A DNA stretch of 64,000 nucleotides from Pseudaquidulcibacter saccharophilus (GCF_019455445.1 NZ_JAHWUS010000001.1:310001-374000), one strand, 5' to 3'; shown: positions 18,104 through 28,038, counted from the stretch's first letter. Numbers and translations are program-made. Notes: a model not told the origin generated them from the sequence alone.

Positions 18104-19318
18104 ATGCCCCAATTTGATAAACGAACCCTTTTATTGGGTGGTTTTGCTGTTTTACTTAGTGCGTGTACAACACCAGGTGAAAATGACGGCGGTGGTGTGG
18201 TGCAAACCGGAAACACTGGTTCAAAATATTATGTTGCGCGTGGCACACCTTTTACGCCAGCAAACAAAAAGGGGCAAAAACTTGTACGTGTTGCATTGCT
18301 TGCGCCGTTTAATTCCCAAAACTCTGCAATACGTGCCGAAGCCGATACTTTAAAGGCCGCTGCCGAACTTGCGATAAATGAAAATGGTGATGGCTCAACA
18401 ATTCTTATGCCGATTGATTCTGGCGATACTCCTGAAACTGCGGAAGCTAGTGCAAAACGTGCAATCTCAAGCGGCGCTGATTTCATTATGGGACCATTAT
18501 TTTCAAGCGGGGTAAGTGCGGTTGCCCCTTATGCTCGTGCCAATAACGCAATGATGTTTTCATTTTCAACCGATACCCAAGACGCGGGGCGTGGTTTATT
18601 TGTAGTTTCATTCCTGCCGGAAGATGAGGCAAAGCGCATTGTAACTTATGCCGGAAAGCATGGCGTTAAAAAACTTGTCTTGCTTGTCCCGCAAAGCAAA
18701 TATGGTGAGAAAATTGAATTAGCAGCAACCAAGGCCGCTGCCCGTAATGGCATTAAAATTCTTGGCACTGCGCGTTACGATTCAACCCAAAATGCTAGTG
18801 TGAATGGCGAAAATGCTGGCAAAATTGCTGCGCGCTATATTGCCGGATCAAACCGTGATGAAGTTGCGATTTTAATTCCTGAACGTGGTAATATGCTGCG
18901 CTATTTGGCAAAAGTTCTAAGCGTGAATGGTGCGTCAATGTCCAAAACCCGATATCTTGGAACCGGATTGTGGAATGATGACAATGTATTGCAAGATTCA
19001 CGATTGTTGGGCGGCTGGTTCGTATCGCCCGACAATAGCGGTCGCAGTGCATTTGAAAACCGATTACAGGCAAAAAAAGGTAAAAGCGCAACCAGACTTG
19101 CCGGAATGGGATATGACACCGCGGCACTTATCGCGCGACTTGTAAAACAAGGCGATAAATCTGCAATAACCGCTCGTAGCCTTGAAAATGCGGATGGCTT
19201 TGACGGTGTTGATGGTCGTTTCCGCTTTGATGATGGTGTTATTGAACGCGGTATGAGCGTTATGGAAGTTTCACCAAATGGCGCAAAAACTCTAGAAGGC
19301 TCACAAAAAAAATTCTAA
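18104..19318 (+). CDS. Penicillin-binding-protein activator (LpoA/LppC-like) lipoprotein
   Basis: A 404-residue lipoprotein with signal LLLGGFAVLLSAC (lipidated Cys21) and a type I periplasmic-binding-protein fold. In gammaproteobacteria the homologous LpoA domain stimulates PBP1A. Features include VRVALLAPFNSQNSAIRAEA at the domain start, and DFIMGPLFSSGVSAVAPYAR, which matches the ligand-cleft strand of this family. The TPR-like N-terminal domain of E. coli LpoA is absent, as in alphaproteobacterial homologues. Divergence from rsmI-yraN supports the assignment. The next gene begins 12 bp downstream, probably in the same transcript. Confidence 0.82.
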   Translation: MPQFDKRTLLLGGFAVLLSACTTPGENDGGGVVQTGNTGSKYYVARGTPFTPANKKGQKLVRVALLAPFNSQNSAIRAEADTLKAAAELAINENGDGSTILMPIDSGDTPETAEASAKRAISSGADFIMGPLFSSGVSAVAPYARANNAMMFSFSTDTQDAGRGLFVVSFLPEDEAKRIVTYAGKHGVKKLVLLVPQSKYGEKIELAATKAAARNGIKILGTARYDSTQNASVNGENAGKIAARYIAGSNRDEVAILIPERGNMLRYLAKVLSVNGASMSKTRYLGTGLWNDDNVLQDSRLLGGWFVSPDNSGRSAFENRLQAKKGKSATRLAGMGYDTAALIARLVKQGDKSAITARSLENADGFDGVDGRFRFDDGVIERGMSVMEVSPNGAKTLEGSQKKF

Positions 19319-19330
19319 ATTGGAATAATC

Positions 19331-20206
19331 ATGAGTAAAGATAAAAACCTCCCCAATGATGCCCCACCCGCATGGATTGAAGCGGTGGGTGAACCAAAAT
19401 CGGCAAAGTCTGTTACTGGTTGTCCGGTTCATAATGTTGAAAATGATGAAAAGTTTATAAAGGCCTATTCACTTGGTTATGACCCAACGCCGTCACGCCC
19501 TGCGCCGGCGCAACGCCCCTTTATGGACGAAACTTCAAGCCGTTTTGCGTACCGTTGCCTACCGCTTAATATTGCCAATCAATATGGGTGGGAGCTTTTA
19601 AGCCCATGTACTTTTGACGTGCAATGGAATGGTGGCTCGTCACCAGAAGATTTGGTGATTACAATTCTTGAAGATGGTTGGCCACAACCGGCAAGCCATT
19701 TTGGCCATGCGGTTATGACATATCATATTGCCCAGCTTTTCCGAACGCCACCGGGAATTCAACTAATGGTAACAGGCCCATTAAACCGCCCCAAAGATGG
19801 CATTTATGCCATGAGCGGGATTATCGAAACCGATTGGTCGCCTTATACGTTCACCATGAATTGGGTGGTAACACGCCCATTCTTTCCAATTCGCTTTGAA
19901 AAGGGGGAGCCATTCGCCCATATTATGCCGGTGAATTTGGCACAGATTGAACAATTCAAACCGGAATCCTTGCCGATGGCTTCGGATCCTGAGTTGAAAG
20001 AAAAGTTTGAAATGTTCCGCAATAGTCGCAATAATTTCAATGCCGAACTATATGATCCCGAATCCGAGGCATCAAAGGAGAGATGGCAAAAGGCATATTT
20101 CCGTGGCAACGCGCCGGATGGCTGCCCAGTTAATGCAACAGGCCTTGATCATTGGACAAAATTGGATGTTAAACCATTTCCAGATGGCAAAACCAAAAAA
20201 AAATAA
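19331..20206 (+). CDS. Uncharacterised conserved protein (resembles DUF6065)
   Basis: A 291-residue soluble protein without signal peptide or membrane helix. It has a dense Trp/Pro-rich core: FAYRCLPLNIANQYGWELL (near residue 70), QWNGGSS, HIAQLFRTPPGIQLMVTGP and GIIETDWSPYTFTMNW. This pattern fits a family of uncharacterised bacterial proteins I associate with DUF6065; that link is from memory of the motif and not tested. Two cysteine/valine segments, TGCPVH near the N-terminus and DGCPVNATG near the C-terminus, look like a repeated short motif. It follows the LpoA-like gene by 12 bp. No function can be stated. Confidence 0.7.
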   Translation: MSKDKNLPNDAPPAWIEAVGEPKSAKSVTGCPVHNVENDEKFIKAYSLGYDPTPSRPAPAQRPFMDETSSRFAYRCLPLNIANQYGWELLSPCTFDVQWNGGSSPEDLVITILEDGWPQPASHFGHAVMTYHIAQLFRTPPGIQLMVTGPLNRPKDGIYAMSGIIETDWSPYTFTMNWVVTRPFFPIRFEKGEPFAHIMPVNLAQIEQFKPESLPMASDPELKEKFEMFRNSRNNFNAELYDPESEASKERWQKAYFRGNAPDGCPVNATGLDHWTKLDVKPFPDGKTKKK

Positions 20207-20647
20207 TTAAATAGTTTTTTTGTAAACCAAGAATTCAGTATCTTCGGCAACTTTATTATAAAGCGCCTGCGCGGTCTTATTGGTTTTATGGGTTTGCCAA
20301 TAAACATGGCGACAATTGGTCTGTTTTGCGTATTCGGCGACTTTTTCAATCAAAGCGCGCCCAACACCTTTGCCGCGCGCCTCGGCGGCAGTGAATAAAT
20401 CTTCTAGATAGCAAACTTTCTTATCCGACCAAGTATTGTCATGGATAATATAATGGACCAAACCTAATGCCACACCATTTTCATAGGCGATAAACCCACC
20501 CATTTGACCATAGTTTTTATCGCAAATACGGTCAAAAACATCGCGGGTAATTTCATCTTTCAGCGTGGTTTCATAAAAAACTAAATAGCCATCCCAAAGC
20601 GGCAACCAATCATCAAAATGTGTTGCTTCAATTGTTTTGATTTCCAT
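20207..20647 (-). CDS. GNAT-family N-acetyltransferase
   Basis: A 146-residue acetyl-CoA-dependent acyltransferase. The acetyl-CoA pyrophosphate loop ARGKGVGRALIEKV and the preceding strand CYLEDLFTAAEA are clear, and the C-terminal part (CRHVYWQTHKTNKTAQALYNKV) carries the usual motif B asparagine and tyrosine. The ATG at 20647 follows GGGGAA; an upstream TTG at 20659 is less likely. The substrate cannot be inferred. It is convergent with the preceding gene. Confidence 0.85.
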   Translation of the reverse strand: MEIKTIEATHFDDWLPLWDGYLVFYETTLKDEITRDVFDRICDKNYGQMGGFIAYENGVALGLVHYIIHDNTWSDKKVCYLEDLFTAAEARGKGVGRALIEKVAEYAKQTNCRHVYWQTHKTNKTAQALYNKVAEDTEFLVYKKTI

Positions 20648-20803
20648 TATTTTCCCCAATCATATTAAATATTTTGACATTATGGGGTTTTAGTCAAGCT
20701 ATAAATTCCATACACAAAAACAAGGCATTAAATTAATTGCACAAAATTTTGTAACAATACTTACGTTTTTGTCATTTTCTGAATATTGCAATTGCAAAGT
20801 TTT

Positions 20804-20833
20804 TTGAAACCCTCTAAGTGTTATATTATAACA
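20804..20833 (+). promoter_or_regulatory. znuD promoter with an overlapping Zur box
   Basis: TTGAAA (20804-20809), a 17-bp spacer and TATAAC (20827-20832) form a sigma-70 promoter. Over the -10 box lies TGTTATA-T-TATAACA (20819-20833), a perfect palindrome matching the core of the proteobacterial Zur operator. Binding of zinc-loaded Zur here would block RNA polymerase. Confidence 0.75.
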
Positions 20834-20856
20834 TAACAAATTGAGAGAGTTTTATA

Positions 20857-22785
20857 ATGTTTCTTTACGCCCCTCCCGAGCCTGTTGAGGCTACGCCAGA
20901 AGTCGTTGTCGTAACGGCATCATCCGTAAGCAAGAACAAAGATGCAATTAACCAAGGCGTTGTAATTATCACGCGTGATCACGCGCTTTTACATTCAATG
21001 GGTGGTGGCATTGGTGAATCATTACAAGGGCACGCTGGCATTCGTTCAAGCTTTTTTGGCCCAAATGCATCGCGTCCGATAATTCGTGGATTGGGTGAGG
21101 ACAGAATTCGCCTTTTATCAAATAGCCTTGTCGGCATTGATGCATCAACAGTTTCACCGGATCATGCCCCTGCAGTTGATGGCCTAGCAGCGCAACAGAT
21201 TGAGGTTTTAAAAGGTGCGGCCGCGCTTCGTTATGGTTCAAATGCAATCGGTGGGGTTGTGAACGTAATTGATGGTCGCCTTCCAACTACATTGCCAAAA
21301 AAGCCTTTGAATGCCGAAATTTTTGCTGGCTACTCAAGCGTAAATGATGGCAAAGTGGCATCAGGCAATGTTTCATATAATGTTGGCAATTTTGTTTTTC
21401 GCCTTGATGCCCTTACCCGTCAGACCGAAGATTATAAAATCCCTGGCTTTACTGAAACCGATCGCCAACGCGCAATTGATGGCAATGACACACGCGATAA
21501 AGTACCAAATTCATATGGTGATTTAAATGAATATGGTGCAGGTGTTGGCTATATTGGTGATAAGGCGCATATTGCGATTGCTTATAAAACCACGGATTCC
21601 AATTATGGTATTCCAAATGATGTAACACATATTGAACTAAATCAGGATCGTTACGACCTACAAGGTGGTTTCAAATTTGATGGCTTTGTTGAAAGCATTA
21701 ATTATGCCGCATCATATGGAAAATATGAACACTCAGAAATCGAAGATGGCACAATAAACACCACTTTTAAATCTAGTGGCTATGACAGCCGTATTGAAGC
21801 CCGCCACAAGAAGATGGGTGACTGGGAAGGTGTTTGGGGTGTTGAATATACCGACAAAGACTTCTCGGCATTATCGCCAAGCGGTGAACAGGCATATATC
21901 CTTCCGGTTACTATTAAATCTGGCGGTGTATTTGCGATTGAACGTTATGAAAATGCGTTTTGGGGAACCGAATTTGGGGTTCGTTATGAAAATCACAAAT
22001 ATGATGGTGAGGCGGGCAACCGTGAATTTAACGGAACTTCATATTCTGCAAGTGGTTTTATTAAACCAATGGATGGTTTACGCTTTATCCTAACTTATGC
22101 CAAAACTGAACGTGCCCCAACCGAGGTTGAATTGTTTGCCAATGGTGGCCATGATGCGACCCAAACCTATGATGAAGGTAATCCAAACCTAAAAATTGAA
22201 ACCGCAAATTCGCTCGAATTAGCAATGAATTATAAGCATTCTGGCGGCAATGTTGAAATTAACTTCTGGGATGCCAATTTTGATAATTTCATCAATTTTG
22301 TGCCAACTGATCGTACCCAAGACGACCTTCCAGTTTATGTAATTACCCAGAAAAACGCTGATCTTCGTGGTTTTGAAATCCAAGTTTCACAAGACCTTGG
22401 TAATATAAATGATTATTATTTTAAAGGCGATTTAGGTATTGATTATGTTCGTGGTCGTTATGAAGATGGCAATGTTGCAAAAATTCCGCCTATGAGTGCA
22501 AATTTGGGTATTGAAATGACGAAATCATTTGTTTCAACTCGCCTTGAACTTGAACTTATCGCAAAGCAAGAAAAAATTGCCGAATTTGAAACCCCAACCA
22601 ATGGTGCAAATGTTGTAAACCTCGCGTTCACAATTAGCCCCCCTAAATTTGATGATAAATTGCAAATCGTCTTGAAGGGTGACAACCTCACCAATGAAGA
22701 TGTTCGCGAGCATACATCACCATTAAAAGAGTTTTTGCCGCGTCCGGGCCGAAATATAAGCCTGTCAGTGCATTATCGTTATTAA
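20857..22785 (+). CDS. znuD: TonB-dependent zinc receptor, ZnuD-like
   Basis: A 642-residue outer-membrane receptor. The plug domain begins after a TonB-box-like EVVVVTASS (residues 15-23) and carries the ZnuD-type block FFGPNASRPIIRGLGEDRIRLLSNSL, then VSPDHAPAVDGLAAQQIEVLKGAAALRYGSNAIGGVVNVIDGR. The 22-stranded barrel ends in SVHYRY with a terminal aromatic residue. The Zur box upstream supports zinc uptake under zinc limitation. Oddity: the 14 residues before the TonB box (MFLYAPPEPVEATP) contain no hydrophobic signal peptide, and an in-frame stop lies 13 bp before the ATG (20842-20844), so no longer start exists. Either the export signal has been lost, a frameshift error is present, or the real start lies in another frame. 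Confidence 0.86.
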   Translation: MFLYAPPEPVEATPEVVVVTASSVSKNKDAINQGVVIITRDHALLHSMGGGIGESLQGHAGIRSSFFGPNASRPIIRGLGEDRIRLLSNSLVGIDASTVSPDHAPAVDGLAAQQIEVLKGAAALRYGSNAIGGVVNVIDGRLPTTLPKKPLNAEIFAGYSSVNDGKVASGNVSYNVGNFVFRLDALTRQTEDYKIPGFTETDRQRAIDGNDTRDKVPNSYGDLNEYGAGVGYIGDKAHIAIAYKTTDSNYGIPNDVTHIELNQDRYDLQGGFKFDGFVESINYAASYGKYEHSEIEDGTINTTFKSSGYDSRIEARHKKMGDWEGVWGVEYTDKDFSALSPSGEQAYILPVTIKSGGVFAIERYENAFWGTEFGVRYENHKYDGEAGNREFNGTSYSASGFIKPMDGLRFILTYAKTERAPTEVELFANGGHDATQTYDEGNPNLKIETANSLELAMNYKHSGGNVEINFWDANFDNFINFVPTDRTQDDLPVYVITQKNADLRGFEIQVSQDLGNINDYYFKGDLGIDYVRGRYEDGNVAKIPPMSANLGIEMTKSFVSTRLELELIAKQEKIAEFETPTNGANVVNLAFTISPPKFDDKLQIVLKGDNLTNEDVREHTSPLKEFLPRPGRNISLSVHYRY

Positions 22786-22805
22786 TAATTGAAAACATAA
22801 AATCT

Positions 22806-22832
22806 AAAGCCCGCCACAAGCGGGCTTTTTTT
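22806..22832 (+). terminator. Intrinsic terminator after znuD
   Basis: AAAGCCCGC (22806-22814) pairs with GCGGGCTTT (22820-22828), with T continuing to 22832. Confidence 0.92.
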
Positions 22833-22957
22833 GCGGAAATTTGTGCGCATTTCGCTTTTAATCGAATAGAAATGAGACATATTGAAAAATTCAAAGCAGT
22901 GGGAATTTGATTTTTCCCTTGAAATGCTGCACCTGCGAATTAAAATGATTCCAAAAA

Positions 22958-22966
22958 GGGGGGGGG
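22958..22966 (+). repeat. Run of nine G acting as the ribosome site of pntAA
   Basis: Nine consecutive G end six bases before the pntAA ATG, so the tract itself would pair with 16S rRNA. Such tracts can change length by slippage, which would change spacing and translation. Confidence 0.6.
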
Positions 22967-22972
22967 AATGTA

Positions 22973-24106
22973 ATGAAGATTGCGATTCTCAAAGAAATAA
23001 GAGATGGGGAAACCCGCGTTGCCGCATCGGTTGAAAGTGTTAAAAAGCTGACCGCATTGGGGCATGAGATTGTTATTGAAAAAGATGCTGGCATTGGCGC
23101 AAGCATTAATGATTCCGATTATGAGGCGGTGGGCGCAAAAATTGCGGCAAAACCTGCTGATGTCTTAAAGGATGCGGAACTTTTGTTAAAAGTGCGCCGC
23201 CCAACCGAAGACGAATTAAAGATTATCCCAAAGGGTGCGGGTGTTGTTGCATTCTTTAACCCGCATGGCGACAAGGCGTTATTAGAGGCCTGTGCCAAAG
23301 CGGGGGTTATTGCCTTTTCAACCGAATTTACGCCACGTATTACCCGAGCGCAGTCGATGGATGCGTTGTCTTCACAGGCAAACCTTGCGGGTTATCGCAC
23401 CGTTATTGAGGCAGCAGAACTTTATGGTCGTTCATTCCCGATGATGATGACTGCTGCGGGGACTGTTGCGGCGGCAAAATGCTTTGTTATGGGGGCGGGC
23501 GTTGCCGGTCTTCAAGCAATTGCGACCGCACGCCGTCTTGGCGCAATTGTAACGGCAACCGATGTTCGCCCGGCGGCAAAGGAGCAGGTTGGTTCATTGG
23601 GTGCAAAATTCATTGCCGTTGAGGATGATGAATTTAAAGCCGCAGAAACTGCCGCAGGTTATGCCAAACCAATGTCGGCCGAATATCAGGCAAAACAGGC
23701 CGAACTTGTAAAAGAACATATTGCAAAACAAGATGTTGTTATTACCACGGCCTTAATCCCTGGTCGTCCTGCACCGGTTCTTGTTACCGAAGAAATGGTG
23801 GCGGGCATGAAAACAGGATCCGTAATTATAGATATGGCGGTTGAGGCCGGTGGCAATTGCCCGCTTTCCAAAAAGGATGAAGTGGTAATTACCAAAAATG
23901 GTGTAAAAATCGCGGGCTTTAGTAATCTTCCAGGGCGCTTGGCGGCGGATTCATCAAATCTTTATGCCAAAAACCTGCTTAATTTGATGCCGCTTTTGAC
24001 TGCGAAAGAAGGCAATGCCTTTGCGCCCGATTATGATGATGAAATCATCAAGGGAATGTTATTAACAAAAGATGGGGAAATTGTTCACCCCGCGCTAAAT
24101 TCATAA
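22973..24106 (+). CDS. pntAA: NAD(P) transhydrogenase subunit alpha, part 1
   Basis: The NAD(H)-binding domain I of proton-translocating transhydrogenase, a separate polypeptide as in Rhodospirillum and many alphaproteobacteria. It begins [23 protein letters not shown], and the Rossmann motif [31 protein letters not shown] lies at about residues 168-198. The mobile-loop and C-terminal segments [17 protein letters not shown] and LYAKNLLNL are standard. It is cytoplasmic and assembles with PntAB and PntB. The ribosome site is a G9 tract. It is first in a three-gene operon, 13 bp before pntAB. Confidence 0.96.
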   Translation: MKIAILKEIRDGETRVAASVESVKKLTALGHEIVIEKDAGIGASINDSDYEAVGAKIAAKPADVLKDAELLLKVRRPTEDELKIIPKGAGVVAFFNPHGDKALLEACAKAGVIAFSTEFTPRITRAQSMDALSSQANLAGYRTVIEAAELYGRSFPMMMTAAGTVAAAKCFVMGAGVAGLQAIATARRLGAIVTATDVRPAAKEQVGSLGAKFIAVEDDEFKAAETAAGYAKPMSAEYQAKQAELVKEHIAKQDVVITTALIPGRPAPVLVTEEMVAGMKTGSVIIDMAVEAGGNCPLSKKDEVVITKNGVKIAGFSNLPGRLAADSSNLYAKNLLNLMPLLTAKEGNAFAPDYDDEIIKGMLLTKDGEIVHPALNS

Positions 24107-24119
24107 GGGGAGGGTGATT

Positions 24120-24461
24120 ATGGAAATGGTTGACCCGATTGTTTTTCGTCTTGCGATTTTCGTTTTGGCGATTTTTGTTGGTTATTATGTGGTGTGGTCG
24201 GTCACACCCGCACTTCATACGCCGTTGATGGCGGTAACAAATGCTATTTCATCCGTTGTTGTGGTTGGTGCCCTGGTTGCCGCAACCGCAACACTGCATG
24301 ATGGTAGTGTGGACGGCAATACATGGCTTTCACGCGGCATGGGCGGCATTGCCGTTGCTTTGGCGATGGTAAATATTTTCGGTGGCTTTTTGGTAACCGA
24401 ACGTATGTTGTCAATGTATAAGAAAAAAGACAAACCAGTAAATAAAGAAGGGGCAAAATAA
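24120..24461 (+). CDS. pntAB: NAD(P) transhydrogenase subunit alpha, part 2
   Basis: A 113-residue membrane subunit forming part of the proton channel (domain II). Three to four hydrophobic helices are visible: [20 protein letters not shown], the [20 protein letters not shown] block typical of this subunit, and a helix around [25 protein letters not shown] 24120 was chosen because GGGGAGG ends six bases before it; a GTG at 24114 is inside that site. It overlaps pntB by one base (TAATG), indicating coupling. Confidence 0.94.
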   Translation: MEMVDPIVFRLAIFVLAIFVGYYVVWSVTPALHTPLMAVTNAISSVVVVGALVAATATLHDGSVDGNTWLSRGMGGIAVALAMVNIFGGFLVTERMLSMYKKKDKPVNKEGAK

Positions 24462-25864
24462 TGAACGCGTCTATTGCCTCTCTATTATATCTTGTATCGG
24501 GCGTATTGTTTATTCTTGCGCTACGTGGTCTTTCAAGCCCGGCAACTTCACGCCAAGGGAATTTCTTTGGTATCATTGGTATGGTGATTGCGATTATCAC
24601 AACGCTTTTGATGGTGAAGCTTGATGGTATAAATCTATCAATTATTGCGGTTGCAACACTGATTGGCGGCGGTATTGGTGCGGTTCTTGCGCGCCGTATT
24701 GCCATGACATCAATGCCGCAATTGGTTGCGGCCTTCCACTCATTGGTTGGTTTGGCGGCGGTTTTAATTGCTGGTGCAGCCGTCTATTCGCCCGAGGCAT
24801 TCCATATCGCGGTTGCCGGCGGTATTAAAACTGCATCTTGTATTGAAACTGGTCTTGGCGTTGCGATTGGTGCAATTACATTTACGGGGTCATTAATTGC
24901 CTTTGCCAAATTGAATGGGAATATGTCGGGTGCACCGATTTTATTGCCAATGCGCCACCTTTTAAACATCGCAATTTTGGTTGCAATTGTTGCGCTTATT
25001 GGTGTGATGATTGCCACACATGGTGATGCAAAATGGGCGTTTTGGGGCATTGTTGGTTTGTCACTATTGCTTGGTGTAACACTAATTATCCCAATTGGTG
25101 GTGCGGATATGCCGGTTGTGGTTTCAATGCTAAACTCCTATTCAGGATGGGCGGCGGCGGCACTTGGCTTCACGCTTGAAAATATCGCGCTTATTATCAC
25201 TGGTGCATTGGTGGGTTCATCGGGTGCAATCCTTTCATATATTATGTGTAAAGGCATGAACCGTAGCTTTATTTCAGTTATTCTTGGTGGCTTTGGCGCG
25301 ACAGATAGTGGCCCCGCAGCAGCCGGTGCAGTTGAGGCAAGACCAGTAAAACAAGGCTCTGCCGAAGATGCGGCATTCATTATGAAAAATGCATCCAAAG
25401 TTATCATCGTTCCTGGTTATGGTATGGCGGTGGCACAGGCACAACACGCGTTAAAAGAAATGGCTGATAAGCTTAAGGAAGAGGGCGTCGATGTTTCATA
25501 CGCAATTCATCCGGTTGCAGGGCGTATGCCGGGGCATATGAACGTTTTACTTGCCGAGGCGCAGGTTCCATATGATGAAGTGTTTGAGCTTGAAGACATC
25601 AATAGTGAATTTGGGCAGGCAGATGTGGCATTCGTGATTGGTGCAAATGACGTTACCAATCCGGCGGCAAAAACCGACCCTGCGTCACCGATTTTTGGGA
25701 TGCCGATTTTGGATGTTGAAAAAGCCAAAACCGTCTTGTTTATTAAACGCGGTATGAGCGCGGGCTACGCCGGCGTTGAAAACGAACTATTCTTTAGACC
25801 AAATACCATGATGCTTTTCGGCGATGCGAAGAAAGTGACTGAGGCGGTTGTGAAATCGCTTTAA
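24461..25864 (+). CDS. pntB: NAD(P) transhydrogenase subunit beta
   Basis: A 467-residue subunit with about nine membrane helices (residues 1-260) completing the proton channel and a cytoplasmic NADP(H)-binding domain III. The latter is recognised by IVPGYGMAVAQAQHAL, YAIHPVAGRMPGHMNVLLAEA, FVIGANDVTNPAA and VLFIKRGMSAGYAGVENELF. The complex uses the proton-motive force to make NADPH from NADH, which would also supply reducing power for peroxide defence. A strong terminator follows 36 bp downstream. Confidence 0.97.
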   Translation: MNASIASLLYLVSGVLFILALRGLSSPATSRQGNFFGIIGMVIAIITTLLMVKLDGINLSIIAVATLIGGGIGAVLARRIAMTSMPQLVAAFHSLVGLAAVLIAGAAVYSPEAFHIAVAGGIKTASCIETGLGVAIGAITFTGSLIAFAKLNGNMSGAPILLPMRHLLNIAILVAIVALIGVMIATHGDAKWAFWGIVGLSLLLGVTLIIPIGGADMPVVVSMLNSYSGWAAAALGFTLENIALIITGALVGSSGAILSYIMCKGMNRSFISVILGGFGATDSGPAAAGAVEARPVKQGSAEDAAFIMKNASKVIIVPGYGMAVAQAQHALKEMADKLKEEGVDVSYAIHPVAGRMPGHMNVLLAEAQVPYDEVFELEDINSEFGQADVAFVIGANDVTNPAAKTDPASPIFGMPILDVEKAKTVLFIKRGMSAGYAGVENELFFRPNTMMLFGDAKKVTEAVVKSL

Positions 25865-25900
25865 AGGCATCGCGGGAGCGACCAATAATTATCCAACCAA

Positions 25901-25930
25901 AAAACCCGCGCAGATTTTGCGCGGGTTTTT
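25901..25930. terminator. Bidirectional terminator between pntB and the first chemoreceptor
   Basis: A 12-bp stem (arm AAAACCCGCGCA at 25901-25912, partner TGCGCGGGTTTT at 25918-25929). The same sequence recurs at 28009-28038 beside the second chemoreceptor gene. Confidence 0.92.
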
Positions 25931-26815
25931 GCTTTTGTTAGAGGGTAAATCTACGCGGCTCTTACATTTGATAAGAAGCGGCTAACCTCATTTTGTAATG
26001 CCTCAGCTTGCATAGAAAGACCATCAGAAGCACTTAACAATTGGGTTGCGGCTTCGCCGGTTTGTTCGGCGGCATTGGCAACATCAACAATATTACGTGA
26101 AACTTCATCGGTGCCTTGTGATGCTTGGCTTACTGCCTCAACAATTTCTCTGGTTGCAGAAGATTGTTGTGTGATTGCCGATGCAATTGAATTGTTAGAT
26201 TCACTAACTTGCTGAATGATTTCAGTAATAGATCTAATCGCCTTTGCCGCATCTTCGGTGGCACGTTGGATTTGATTTACTTTTTCTGAAATGTCTTCGG
26301 TTGCTTTACCGGTTTGCGATGCCAATTCTTTAACTTCGGAAGCCACAACGGCAAAGCCTTTACCAGCCTCACCAGCACGTGCCGATTCGATGGTCGCATT
26401 AAGTGCCAATAGGTTGGTTTGCGCTGCAAGGTCAGAGATTAGGTAAACTACGCTTGAGATACTTTCAGCATTGGCATTAAGCTCATTAACAACGCGAACC
26501 GCATCTTCGGCTTGTTCAACCGCATTTGCCGCAATTTTGGTCGAAGTTTCAACCTGGCGGGCAATCTCATCAACCGATGCGCCAAGCTCTTCAGCAGAGG
26601 CAGCAACAGAGGTAACGTTGGTTCCGGCTTCTTCTGCTGCGGCAGCAACAGTATTAGATTGAGCCGAGGTTTCCTGCGCAGTTGAGGTCAGTTGGGTTGC
26701 CGATGCCTGCATTTCGGTTGCGGCAGAAGATACAATTGCAACAATGCCACCAACAGATTGTTCAAAACTATTTGCAAGCTCAAGCATTTGTTTTTTACGC
26801 TCTTGTTCAGCGATA
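25901..26815. repeat. Near-identical repeat, left copy (chemoreceptor 3' half plus terminator)
   Basis: This segment recurs at about 28009-28923 at a constant offset of 2108 bp, in direct orientation, with few base changes, mostly silent. It covers the terminator and the signalling-domain codons. The right boundary is approximate, where similarity falls off in the linker before the HAMP domain. Confidence 0.85.
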
Positions 26816-27645
26816 ATTTTTTGTTGCTCGGCATTTTTGCGGAGATCCTCGGTTTCCATAAGGCCGATGCGGAATGATTCTGTGGCACGTGCCACTTGGC
26901 CAATTTCGTCTTTGCGATCTTGTTCATTAATTGTAATATTGAACTGCCCATGAGACATTGAATTCATATTTTCAATCAATTTTTTAAGCGGGTTGGCAAT
27001 TGTTTTCATGGTAAGTGTAAAGGCAACGATAATTGTTACTACACTACCGATAAGAACGGCCAAAATAGAAACTAAACGTGCAAAGTCTGCATCTTTACCA
27101 AGTTTGACTTTTTCATCTTCGAAACTCTTTAGAATTTTATTGTTTTGATCAACCATATGCTGACGAACTACATCGATTGCAGGCTGGCATTTGCCATCAT
27201 ATTCATCAAGTGCCTTTTGTGCATCAGCAGGATCGGTTGATTTGCCATATACAATAACCTGATCGCAACCTTGGCTAATTTTCAATTTGGCTTCATTTGA
27301 TAGCGATTTATAAATATCTGCGTGAACAGGGTCATTGGAGGCGGCAAGCTCTAATTGCTTAATAACGTTATCAAATGCGTCATTGGCATCTTTTTCACGT
27401 GCCGCAATTCTTTCAGGGTTTGTTGAAAGCGCCATACGCAACATATTCGTTGAATATTCTGCTAATGCTCTGCTTGATCTAACGGTATTGGCAACCGAAA
27501 TTTCGCGCTGTAACGCATCAGAATATGTAGCGTTAATTTTTTCCAATTGAAATGTTGCGAAAAAAGTTGATGCAAGACTTACTAAACCAAGTGCAACCAA
27601 CAAGCTTGTTATCTTAACAAAGATAGGCCAATTTCTATAATTCAT
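25951..27645 (-). CDS. Methyl-accepting chemotaxis protein, copy 1
   Basis: A 564-residue transmembrane chemoreceptor: TM1 about residues 10-31, a helical periplasmic sensor of about 160 residues, TM2 about 190-213, a HAMP domain (213-266) and a long cytoplasmic signalling coiled coil whose hairpin tip includes [20 protein letters not shown]. The sensor has two cysteines, Cys127 (SQGCDQ) and Cys153 (DGKCQP), that could form a disulfide and are shared with copy 2. There is no C-terminal CheR-docking pentapeptide. From residue 280 to the end it differs from copy 2 at one residue only. AGGGGACA precedes the ATG. The ligand is unknown, and no che genes are in the window. Confidence 0.95.
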   Translation of the reverse strand: MNYRNWPIFVKITSLLVALGLVSLASTFFATFQLEKINATYSDALQREISVANTVRSSRALAEYSTNMLRMALSTNPERIAAREKDANDAFDNVIKQLELAASNDPVHADIYKSLSNEAKLKISQGCDQVIVYGKSTDPADAQKALDEYDGKCQPAIDVVRQHMVDQNNKILKSFEDEKVKLGKDADFARLVSILAVLIGSVVTIIVAFTLTMKTIANPLKKLIENMNSMSHGQFNITINEQDRKDEIGQVARATESFRIGLMETEDLRKNAEQQKIIAEQERKKQMLELANSFEQSVGGIVAIVSSAATEMQASATQLTSTAQETSAQSNTVAAAAEEAGTNVTSVAASAEELGASVDEIARQVETSTKIAANAVEQAEDAVRVVNELNANAESISSVVYLISDLAAQTNLLALNATIESARAGEAGKGFAVVASEVKELASQTGKATEDISEKVNQIQRATEDAAKAIRSITEIIQQVSESNNSIASAITQQSSATREIVEAVSQASQGTDEVSRNIVDVANAAEQTGEAATQLLSASDGLSMQAEALQNEVSRFLSNVRAA

Positions 27646-27900
27646 TTATGTCCCCTGCCGCGACAATATTTGCGCCCATAATTTGCGTATAAAATACACG
27701 CTTTGAAAAATTATGAACCAATGCGAATTAGCCTATGTTTATTTGGTAAATTGAGCGTTAAATAATTCCTATAACGAAAAAAAGAAACTTCAAATTATGG
27801 AACTTTTTTCTAATTATTAACCAAAAACTCGCCAATAATCCTTTAGAATAAGGTGTTCTTATACTTTATGGTAACAAGTGAAAAAAATGATTAAATATTT

Positions 27901-27919
27901 AAAAACAAGCCTTGTTTTT
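27901..27919. repeat. Short inverted repeat between the chemoreceptor genes
   Basis: AAAAACAA (27901-27908) and TTGTTTTT (27912-27919) around GCC. It lies in the 360-bp AT-rich spacer upstream of copy 1, which must hold that gene's promoter. Nothing else is recognised in the spacer. Confidence 0.4.
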
Positions 27920-28008
27920 AATATTCTCAACATTTTTATTTAGAGACTTTAATGTTGAAGTTGTTTTCTTAAATGGTTTGTTGCTATAAATAGTAATTAA
28001 TAAACAAC

Positions 28009-28038
28009 AAAACCCGCGCAGATTTTGCGCGGGTTTTT
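28009..28038 (-). terminator. Terminator of the second chemoreceptor gene
   Basis: Identical to the stem-loop at 25901-25930. Read on the minus strand it ends the copy 2 transcript. Confidence 0.88.
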
